Source: an uncultured Bacteroidales bacterium (GTDB taxonomy: Bacteria; Bacteroidota; Bacteroidia; Bacteroidales; UBA932). From it: a stretch of DNA of 64,000 bases. Of this stretch, positions 53,238 to 61,112 are shown one piece after another. Within the stretch, counting starts at the first letter, position 1, and each line of letters begins with the position of its first letter. The stretch is from contig CALUTY010000014.1 of assembly GCA_944323825.1 (NCBI GenBank), positions 43,329-107,328 of the forward strand, written 5' to 3'. A program made the position numbers and the translations under genes. The notes under the pieces are model-generated. The model was not told where the DNA came from. It did not search any database and saw nothing but the letters and a program-made list of their open reading frames with translations.

Positions 53238-54890
53238 ATGAAAATGAACATTATATGCAAAGGCATGGCGGCCTTGGCCATAGCTGCGTCCGCTTCTGCC
53301 TGTACGGCCGGCTACATCGACATCAACAGGAATCCTTACGGTGTCACTGACAATGAGATGCAGAGGGACGGCTATGCCGTCAGGGCAGCCCTGACCGGTA
53401 TGATGAACGGAGTGATTTCTCCGGATGTCAACACTGCACAGTTCACCGAGGTACTTCTCGGCTGTGCCCTGAGCGGCTATCTTGCTCCGGCAAAGGACGG
53501 ATGGAACAATGTAACCATAGCCAACTACAACGCCACCGATGACTGGACCAATGTCTTCATGGCGAGTGACAGGATCATCCCTGTGATATATGCGAACTAC
53601 AGGACTCTCCAGAATGTGACCGACGACCCCAACATCCTTGCCGTAGGCGAGATTGTCAAGGTTGCAGCAATGCACCGCGTCACCGATACTTATGGACCTA
53701 TTCCTTATTCCAAAATAGGTCAGAACGGGGAAATCAATGTGCCTTACGATTCTCAGGAGGAGGTGTACAGGCTTATGTTCGAGGAACTCAACTCTGCAAT
53801 AGATGCTCTCAAGGAGAACATCTCATTGGGAAGCTTCTCATCCACGGCAGATGTCATCTACGGCGGAGACATCACCAGGTGGATCAAGTTCGCCAACTCT
53901 TTGAAGCTGCGTCTTGCGATGCGCATCTGCTATGCGGACGCCGAACTTTCGAAGCAGATGGCTGACGAAGCCATAAATGATGAAGTAGGGCTCATGACTT
54001 CCAATGATGACAACGCCGCATTCTCATACTGGGGCGTGGACGGCAATACACTCCGGATGTCCATCCGCTATAATCTGGCCACGCATTCGGACCACAGCAT
54101 CTGTACGACAGGATCTGGAGACTCGCATGCGGCTGCCGACATCATCTGCTACATGAACGGCTATAGTGACCCGCGCCGTCCGATGTATTTCACCCCGACG
54201 GAGTTCGAAAATGCGACTGACACCTATGTCGGTCTGAGGCACGGGATTCAGGTGCCGAGCCATGTGAATGTGGGACACCAGTATTCGGGAGTGTACTTCG
54301 ACAATGCCAATGCTCCGGCTTATTGGATGAATGCCGCAGAGGTGCAGTTCCTCCTTGCAGAGGCGGCTGCATTCAAGGAGAAGGGTGGAATCAGCTATAA
54401 TGTGTCCGGATCGGCTCGGAGTTATTATGAGCAGGGAGTTCGGCTGTCATTTGAACAGTATGGAGCCCAGGGTGTTGATGAATATCTCCAGTCTGATGCC
54501 AGGCCGACTACATATGCTGATCCTGCCGGCAGCTACCCTTATGCGAATGTCATAAGCGAGATTACCCCGAAATGGAACGATGCTGCGGATTTCGCCGAAA
54601 TGCAGGAGCGCATCATTACCCAGAAATGGATAGCCAACTGGCTGATCGGGTGCGAGGCCTGGGCCGATTGGCGGCGTACCGGATATCCTCACCTGATCCC
54701 GGCTGAATATTTCACCCAGACACATGGGGTTACTGATCCTGTCACCGGTGCGCGCAGAATGCCTTATCCTGCCACTGAACAGACATCCAACACGGCTAAT
54801 TATGAAGCAGCCCTCACTCTGCTCAAGGGTAATGATGACATGGCCACAAGGCTTTGGTTTGACTGCAATCCGGATCATCCGAACTATTGA
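53238..54890 (+). CDS. SusD-like glycan-binding lipoprotein
   Basis: The 550-residue protein has a lipobox SASAC (Cys22), then the helical TPR-like fold of SusD: the DWTNVF region, LRLAMRICYAD, PAYWMNAAEVQFLLAEAAAF and the C-terminal WADWRRTGYPHLIP block. It resembles the SusD subfamily partnered with GH18-containing N-glycan loci (BT3984-type) more than starch SusD, but that is a by-eye judgement. It caps the SusC barrel at the cell surface and binds the oligosaccharide. Position immediately after susC is canonical. Confidence 0.95.
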   Translation: MKMNIICKGMAALAIAASASACTAGYIDINRNPYGVTDNEMQRDGYAVRAALTGMMNGVISPDVNTAQFTEVLLGCALSGYLAPAKDGWNNVTIANYNATDDWTNVFMASDRIIPVIYANYRTLQNVTDDPNILAVGEIVKVAAMHRVTDTYGPIPYSKIGQNGEINVPYDSQEEVYRLMFEELNSAIDALKENISLGSFSSTADVIYGGDITRWIKFANSLKLRLAMRICYADAELSKQMADEAINDEVGLMTSNDDNAAFSYWGVDGNTLRMSIRYNLATHSDHSICTTGSGDSHAAADIICYMNGYSDPRRPMYFTPTEFENATDTYVGLRHGIQVPSHVNVGHQYSGVYFDNANAPAYWMNAAEVQFLLAEAAAFKEKGGISYNVSGSARSYYEQGVRLSFEQYGAQGVDEYLQSDARPTTYADPAGSYPYANVISEITPKWNDAADFAEMQERIITQKWIANWLIGCEAWADWRRTGYPHLIPAEYFTQTHGVTDPVTGARRMPYPATEQTSNTANYEAALTLLKGNDDMATRLWFDCNPDHPNY

Positions 54891-54910
54891 TAATGAAAAC
54901 AGCAAAAGAT

Positions 54911-55960
54911 ATGATCATGAATAAGAATACCATATTTTCATACCGTATTCAGGGAATATGGAGTGCCATTGCGGCTATTGTGCTGTCTGCCGGCCTCTCC
55001 TCTTGTTCAGACTGGACCAGGCCTGAAGCCCTGGACCTTGCTCCTGCTTCCCAGGAGACTCCGGAGGAGGCTCTTGCCCTCATCAGGGCTTTCAAGCAGA
55101 CGCCGCACAAGGTGATGATTCTTGGAATGGATGCCGTATCAGACAATCCTGTCGCCAGATGGCAGCATCCTTCCAGCATGCCTGACAGTGCCGACTACAT
55201 ATATATACGCGATCTCAAGGGTGGCCTTGATGCCGTATTGGCTTCAGAGATCGGTGCCGTGCAGTCCGGGAAAGGGACGAAGGTGCTTGCTGATGTCGAT
55301 TATGTGGCCATTGAAAATGCATGGGACGAGTTGCAGAAAATGAAGGAAGAGGCGGGAGAGGCCACAGGTACTCAGGAAGAGTTCCTTGCTTTCATCTCAG
55401 AGCAGACCAGACTGCAGCTTGAATGCATGAACGCATACGGATGTGACGGCGTCATGATTTCCTATACCGGATCTGCTTCATCTACCGTGGGCGATCCTGT
55501 ACAGGGCCGCAGTGCATATATAAATGCGGTATATGACTGGTGGAATTCCAATGGCGCAGGAAAAATCATTATGGCGCGTGGATATCTCCTGAATATTGCA
55601 AGTGTTGATGTGGCGGAGGAATTTTTCGGCCAGTGCAGATATCTCATACATCTTGTCGGCACCAAGACTTCGGCCGGTTCGGTAGCATCAGACATATTCA
55701 CCAATACCATCATGGGTGTGCCGTCTGACAAATATGTCTTCGAGGCCACTGTCCCTACGCCTTCAGACACTACCCAGATAGGCATGTCCGTCCCGGATGC
55801 GGCGAAATGGATTTCTGCCTCTTCAGAAACGGAGGACTTTGAAAAACTGGGTCTGTGTGTGGAAAATGCCCAGGATGATTATTTCAGGATAGGCCGCAAT
55901 TATGCCGACATACGCCGCGCCATTACAATTCTCAATTCCGGCACAGAAGCCGCCCAATGA
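54911..55960 (+). CDS. GH18-like surface lipoprotein with degenerate active site
   Basis: The 349-residue protein has a lipobox GLSSC and a GH18-type TIM barrel. The GH18 motif DGxDxDxE appears as DGVMISYT (Asp179-Thr186), so both the assisting Asp and the catalytic Glu are missing. It is probably a glycan-binding protein rather than an enzyme, as proposed for BT3985-type proteins of Bacteroides N-glycan loci. The start at 54911 is chosen because the upstream bases (acagcaaaagat) match those before the next gene's start; 54893 and 54917 are alternatives. It follows susD by 20 bases. Confidence 0.85.
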   Translation: MIMNKNTIFSYRIQGIWSAIAAIVLSAGLSSCSDWTRPEALDLAPASQETPEEALALIRAFKQTPHKVMILGMDAVSDNPVARWQHPSSMPDSADYIYIRDLKGGLDAVLASEIGAVQSGKGTKVLADVDYVAIENAWDELQKMKEEAGEATGTQEEFLAFISEQTRLQLECMNAYGCDGVMISYTGSASSTVGDPVQGRSAYINAVYDWWNSNGAGKIIMARGYLLNIASVDVAEEFFGQCRYLIHLVGTKTSAGSVASDIFTNTIMGVPSDKYVFEATVPTPSDTTQIGMSVPDAAKWISASSETEDFEKLGLCVENAQDDYFRIGRNYADIRRAITILNSGTEAAQ

Positions 55961-55977
55961 CAAATACAGCAAACGAT

Positions 55978-57231
55978 ATGAAATACAGCAGAATCTGGTT
56001 GTTTCTCTCATGCCTGATGCCGGTTGTGCTTTCCGGCTGCAGGAATGATGATTCTAATTCTTTTGAAAACAAGGTATTCATCTCGGCGGATTCCTATGAG
56101 CAGACACTCAGGGTACAGCGTGATGAGAATGTTTCCGAGATGACATACGGTCTGACCGTAGGCATGGCCAAGCCGCTTGACCATGACATAACGGTAGTCC
56201 TCAGCATGGACAAGGAGCTTCTGGACAATTACCGCCACGCTTTCTACAATGAAGATGCACAGCTCCTTCCTGATGCCAACTGCAATTTTTCCTCACTCCG
56301 GACATATATTGTTGCCGGCAGCATTTCCAGTGAGGTACTGAGTCTCGATTTTGTCGATCTTGACAAACTTGACTATAAGACTGACTATGTGATGCCGCTT
56401 TCCATAAAGGATGCTTCTGGGGAAGAGATATTGCAGAGCGGGCGTACCGTATATGTAGTGATCAAGGAGGCTTCCCTGATAAATGTGGTTGCTGACATAA
56501 ATGACAATCTTGCATGGGTTGACTGGAAGGACAAGGCTCCGCTCCAGAATATGGCACAGTTCACCATGGAAGCCCTCATCAATGCCAATTCGTTCACTAA
56601 CGAGCAGATTTCTACGGTGATGGGAATAGAGGACAATTTCCTTATACGCATAGGCGACAATCTTCACCCGAAAAACCAGCTCAACATTGCATACGGCAAG
56701 CACATTGCCGGCCAGGAGCTGAATGCACGGGGAAGCCTTTTCGTTGAGAAACCGCTGCTTGAGACAGGGCAATGGTATCATATAGCCGTGACTTTCGACA
56801 AGGGGTATATCAAGGTCTATGTGGACGGGGATCTTGTGGCGGAGAAGCAGGCGTCCGTTGAAGGCGGAGAGGTGCTTGAATCAGTTGACTTCACAACAGG
56901 AGAATCCATTGACGGCACCGGCCGTCCTGATGAAGATGACGGCAGGCCACGCGCTTTCTGGTTCGGTTTCTCATATTCGACAGACGATCCTACTGCACGC
57001 GATTTCGACGGGATGATAGCTGAGGCCAGAATATGGAACAGGCCGCTTTCCGCCGATGAAATCAATGCTGAAAACCATTTCTACAAGGTATCACCGGACA
57101 GTGAAGGGCTTGTGGCATATTGGAAATTCAACGATGAAAAAGGAGCTTCAGTGACGGATCATGTTAACGGCAATAATCTGAAGGCAGACCATGAATTCCT
57201 TTGGGTTTCTCTTGAACTCCCTGAAAAATGA
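55978..57231 (+). CDS. DUF1735 + LamG-domain glycan-binding lipoprotein
   Basis: The 417-residue protein has lipobox VLSGC, an N-terminal DUF1735-like domain (~25-165: VFISADSYEQTLRVQRDEN, LDNYRHAFYNEDAQLLPDANC) and a C-terminal concanavalin/LamG domain (~170-415: FTMEALINANSF, QWYHIAVTFDKGYIKVYVDG, AEARIWNRPLSADEINAENH). LamG domains bind glycans, so this looks like a surface glycan-binding protein (BT3986-like). An upstream in-frame ATG (55957) overlaps the previous stop by four bases; 55978 matches the signal peptide better. Confidence 0.88.
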   Translation: MKYSRIWLFLSCLMPVVLSGCRNDDSNSFENKVFISADSYEQTLRVQRDENVSEMTYGLTVGMAKPLDHDITVVLSMDKELLDNYRHAFYNEDAQLLPDANCNFSSLRTYIVAGSISSEVLSLDFVDLDKLDYKTDYVMPLSIKDASGEEILQSGRTVYVVIKEASLINVVADINDNLAWVDWKDKAPLQNMAQFTMEALINANSFTNEQISTVMGIEDNFLIRIGDNLHPKNQLNIAYGKHIAGQELNARGSLFVEKPLLETGQWYHIAVTFDKGYIKVYVDGDLVAEKQASVEGGEVLESVDFTTGESIDGTGRPDEDDGRPRAFWFGFSYSTDDPTARDFDGMIAEARIWNRPLSADEINAENHFYKVSPDSEGLVAYWKFNDEKGASVTDHVNGNNLKADHEFLWVSLELPEK

Positions 57232-57278
57232 TGATTTGATGACCTTAATAATATATAATAACATTTGCTGATAACTGT

Positions 57279-59192
57279 ATGAACAAAGTTTTGAAATTAT
57301 TGACAGGAGTGCTCGTCATTCCTGCTGCCATTACTTCATGTAAGGAAGAAGAGCCGGCAATGAACACTCTTGAAGTGACGCCTTCTTCTCCTCTTGAATT
57401 TGCTGCACTGGACAATGAAGACAAGGTGCTTATTGTGACAACAGATGCCTCATCCTGGGAGGCCGATGCTCCTGAGTGGGTATTGACAACCGTTGAGGGC
57501 GACAGGCTTGTTGTCAATGTCCGTGATAACGTATCATCTGAATCACGCACAGGGCGTATAACTGTTTCTGCGGGCAATGCTGAACCTGTGCATGTCAGTG
57601 TCATCCAGAATGAGGCAGAGGAAGATGTCGACATACTTTCCGTTACGCCTGATGATCCTATCTCTTTCAATGCAAGCGGCAATGCCGGCGTTTCTCTTGA
57701 GGTTTCGACAAATGCAGGGGATTGGGCATTCGATGTTCCGGAATGGATTACAGCATCCAAGCATGACGGGAACATCCTTTTTGTCAATGCAGATGACAAT
57801 CCTTCTGAACAGCAGAGAATAGGTAGGATAACGGTTTCGGCAGGAGAAGCTGAGCCTGTGGTCATCAACGTGATGCAGTCCGGCCGGAATCTCAGCGCAG
57901 TGACAGCCGGCATTGCTGACGGGGATGGCGGTGACGGCTCGGCTCTAGTGATTGAAAAACTTGATCTGATGCCGCAGAAATTGACAGTTTCCCTCGATAA
58001 GGCCTTAGAAGAGGATGTGTCTTTTGAGTTCGTATATGACAAGGAGTATCTGAGTCAGTACAATTATCTGAACGGCACTGATTATCTGCTTTATCCTGAG
58101 GATCTCATTTCGTTCGGAGAAGACGGGCGCCTTACGATTTCTTCCGGACAGACTGATGCAGAAACGGAAATTATTATAGACCCTGACAGCCGTTCATTGA
58201 GAAACGGTGTCAGCTATCTGATACCTGTGACTGTACGGACATCGTCAAAATCAGTCAATCTGGATTCTGATGCAATGCGTGTCAACTGGGTCATCTCCAG
58301 AAAATGTGTCAAAGACACCAAGACCATCCTCTACTTCGAGGTGAATGATGTCAACCCGCTGAATGCCTTGGAATACAGACTTGAAGACGGTACGATGTTC
58401 TTTGATGCAGTGGTCCTGTTTTCCGCAAACATCAATTGGGATTACCAGAACGGACGTCCTTATCTGTACAATAATCCGAGTGTCCAGGCTCTGCTTGATG
58501 AGACGGACACATATCTGCAGCCTCTCAGGGAAGCCGGCATCAAGGTCTATCTCGGTCAGCTTGGCAACCATGACTGTGCAGGTCTGTGCCAGTTGTCAAA
58601 GACAGGTGCGAAATATTATGCGCAGATTCTTGCCGATGCAGTAAAGCGGTATAAGTTGGACGGAGTAAGTTTCGATGACGAGTATTCATCATCTCCTATA
58701 AGCAGTGAGTATCTGACATCTCCGTCTCCTGAAGCCGGAGCAAGACTCCTGTATGAAACGAAACTGGCAATGAAAGAGATTGTACCGTGGGATACGGATG
58801 TCCAGGTATATCAGTTAGGCAATTTTGACACACGGATATCTTCTGTTGACGGGCATCGCCCGGGAGAATTCGTCGACATTGTGGTGGGCGACTACGGCAG
58901 AGCCGGCGTTCCTCTTAACGGAATGACCAAGGCAAGCTGCAGTGTCATGTCTGTGGAATTGAATCTCGACAGGGGAGATATCAGCGCCGCATATCGCGCT
59001 GAGGCCGAAGGATATGGCTGGATGATGTATTTCAGTTTTGATCCGGTCAAGAAACTTTCAGGCGGTGTGAATGCTTTTACCGTAGGCGCCCAGGGACTAT
59101 GGGGCATGAAGCTTCTTGAACCTACTGGCATATATAAGAAAAAAGAGGCCGGAGAGAAAGGGGCATTTGATCCGGTAAGGTATGAGCTTTAA
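57279..59192 (+). CDS. GH18 endo-beta-N-acetylglucosaminidase-like enzyme 1 (BACON-BACON-DUF1735-GH18)
   Basis: The 637-residue protein has a lipobox AITSC, two BACON-type beta sandwiches (~27-110 and ~118-205, each ending V-x-V-x-Q), a DUF1735 domain (~215-345) and a GH18 domain (~350-625). The active-site strand LDGVSFDDEYSS resembles EndoH (DGVDFDDEY): the assisting Asp466 and catalytic Glu468 are present, while the first-strand Asp of DGxDxDxE is Ser464. This fits release of N-glycans by cleaving the chitobiose core. It lies 47 bases after the LamG gene. Confidence 0.87.
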   Translation: MNKVLKLLTGVLVIPAAITSCKEEEPAMNTLEVTPSSPLEFAALDNEDKVLIVTTDASSWEADAPEWVLTTVEGDRLVVNVRDNVSSESRTGRITVSAGNAEPVHVSVIQNEAEEDVDILSVTPDDPISFNASGNAGVSLEVSTNAGDWAFDVPEWITASKHDGNILFVNADDNPSEQQRIGRITVSAGEAEPVVINVMQSGRNLSAVTAGIADGDGGDGSALVIEKLDLMPQKLTVSLDKALEEDVSFEFVYDKEYLSQYNYLNGTDYLLYPEDLISFGEDGRLTISSGQTDAETEIIIDPDSRSLRNGVSYLIPVTVRTSSKSVNLDSDAMRVNWVISRKCVKDTKTILYFEVNDVNPLNALEYRLEDGTMFFDAVVLFSANINWDYQNGRPYLYNNPSVQALLDETDTYLQPLREAGIKVYLGQLGNHDCAGLCQLSKTGAKYYAQILADAVKRYKLDGVSFDDEYSSSPISSEYLTSPSPEAGARLLYETKLAMKEIVPWDTDVQVYQLGNFDTRISSVDGHRPGEFVDIVVGDYGRAGVPLNGMTKASCSVMSVELNLDRGDISAAYRAEAEGYGWMMYFSFDPVKKLSGGVNAFTVGAQGLWGMKLLEPTGIYKKKEAGEKGAFDPVRYEL

Positions 59193-59204
59193 CAGTTTTG
59201 TCTT

Positions 59205-61064
59205 ATGAAGAAAATATTGTTTTTCATTATGGCATCCATGGTCATTCTTATGACCGGATGCGACAAAAAAGAGATGCAGGAGACGGTTCCTGATGAGATT
59301 TCCATAGCTCCTGAAAGCAAGGCGTTCGGAAGTGAGGGCGGTAATGTGGATGTTATTGTCACAAGCAGCGGAGAATGGACCCTTTCAGGGGACTATGAGT
59401 GGGTGCAGCCTGATATCAAGGAAGGGAAAGATGGAGATATGGTAAGGTTTAAGGTTGAAAGCAATAAGACTCAACAAAAACTTACTGCCGAATATGTTTT
59501 CACTACAGGAACAGCTGAAGCGAAATTTGTAGTGACTTGTGATGCGGGCGAAGAGGACAAGCCTGCAGAAGAGTCCATCTCTCTTTTCCCTGAAAGTTTC
59601 GGACGTTTTTCTCCGGAAGGATCGACTCAATCACTGATGGTAACGAGCTCCACGGACTGGACTCTGGCACCGGACGGCGAGTGTGACTGGGTCGTTCCGT
59701 CGTCATTGTCCGGAAAGGATGGTGACCAGGTGGATTTCGAGGTGTTGCCAAATGACGGGGAGAACGAAAGATCCATAGTTTTCATTTTCAAGGCAGGAGA
59801 TGCTGATGCCAGGATTACAGTGGCCCAGGATGCCATGTCATATTCAATGGAACTTGGGTCTCCGGCTGAAGAGGAGGTTCCTCAGGCCGGAGGGGAGATT
59901 GCCATTCTCCTGAAAGTCTCCAACATCTCTGATAAAGACATAGAATGCAGCATTGAAGGTTCGGACTGGCTGCATCATGTTACCACAATTCCTGATCAGG
60001 GAACTTTGAAGGTAGTGCTCAATGCAGATGAGAATACAGGGTATGAAGCCCGCTCTTCTTCTGTCAAGATCACGGGGCCTGGAAATACGTCAGTAACGGT
60101 GGCTGTGACACAGGCCCAGAAAGACAGGCTTGAAACTACCGGGGATCTGGTCCAGTATGTGGGACTTGAAGGCGGAAATGTCATTATTCCTGTCATTTCC
60201 AATATTGAATATACATGTACGCCATCCGATTCATGGATAACATATTCCGGGAAAGAAGGTGATAATGAATGCTTTGCCATAGCTTCTTCCTCTGAAGACC
60301 GTTCAGGAAGCATAGAGTTCAAGGGAGGAGACCTGGGGTTCACTATAGAGATCCATCAGGAGGCCAAGGCTCTTGTTGAGCAGGTGGCAGATATGGATGA
60401 GAACTGGGCATGGCCTGCATGGACAGACAGTTCGCCTGTGGAGAATATGAGCAGCTTTACACTCGAAGCCAATATTTATCCGGATTTCAATTCTTCAAGA
60501 TACATAGAGACTATCATGGGCATTGAAGGAAAGTTCCTGATCCGTTTCGGCAAGAAAGGGGGTGCTGAAGACAACACGCTCTATGTGGTGTATGAAGGCG
60601 GGGAACTTGCATTGAAAACTTTTATCCCTTTCCTTGAGGGCAACAAGTGGTATCATGTCGCCGTCACATTTGACAAAGGTACCGTCACCGGTTATATAAA
60701 CGGGGTACGGGCTCAGAGCGCGTCAACCAACATGTCATACGTCAATTTCGGCGTGCCTCACCTGGGACAGGAGTCGGACGGACAGTTCGGGCGGAGGTTC
60801 TTCTGGGTCGGTTATTCTTATGACGAGGGCAGGACATTTGACGGCAACATGTCGGAGGTCCGTATCTGGAACAGGGTCTTGTCGCAAGATGAAATAAATA
60901 CGGAGAATCATTTCTGGTATGTCGATCCTGATTCGGACGGGCTTGTGGCATATTGGAAATTCAATGAGCAGACCGGAGCGATGACAGTCAAGGACTGGTC
61001 CGGATATGGAAATGACATGCAGCTCCATGCCCCTCTCAAATCAATAAGGGTTTCATTGCCGTGA
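59205..61064 (+). CDS. BACON-repeat + LamG surface glycan-binding lipoprotein
   Basis: The 619-residue protein has a lipobox LMTGC, three to four BACON-like beta sandwiches (~27-390; blocks such as SSGEWTLSGDYEWVQPD and SSTDWTLAPDGECDWVVPS) and a C-terminal LamG domain (~395-610: FTLEANIYPDF, KWYHVAVTFDKGTVTGYING, SEVRIWNRVLSQDEINTENH) closely related to that of the gene at 55,978. It replaces DUF1735 with BACON repeats, perhaps to lift the LamG module away from the membrane. Twelve bases separate it from the GH18 gene before it. Confidence 0.87.
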   Translation: MKKILFFIMASMVILMTGCDKKEMQETVPDEISIAPESKAFGSEGGNVDVIVTSSGEWTLSGDYEWVQPDIKEGKDGDMVRFKVESNKTQQKLTAEYVFTTGTAEAKFVVTCDAGEEDKPAEESISLFPESFGRFSPEGSTQSLMVTSSTDWTLAPDGECDWVVPSSLSGKDGDQVDFEVLPNDGENERSIVFIFKAGDADARITVAQDAMSYSMELGSPAEEEVPQAGGEIAILLKVSNISDKDIECSIEGSDWLHHVTTIPDQGTLKVVLNADENTGYEARSSSVKITGPGNTSVTVAVTQAQKDRLETTGDLVQYVGLEGGNVIIPVISNIEYTCTPSDSWITYSGKEGDNECFAIASSSEDRSGSIEFKGGDLGFTIEIHQEAKALVEQVADMDENWAWPAWTDSSPVENMSSFTLEANIYPDFNSSRYIETIMGIEGKFLIRFGKKGGAEDNTLYVVYEGGELALKTFIPFLEGNKWYHVAVTFDKGTVTGYINGVRAQSASTNMSYVNFGVPHLGQESDGQFGRRFFWVGYSYDEGRTFDGNMSEVRIWNRVLSQDEINTENHFWYVDPDSDGLVAYWKFNEQTGAMTVKDWSGYGNDMQLHAPLKSIRVSLP

Positions 61065-61112
61065 CAATCGGTCATGGCCGGAACATATGAATGACATTTT
61101 TTTATTTGTGCT

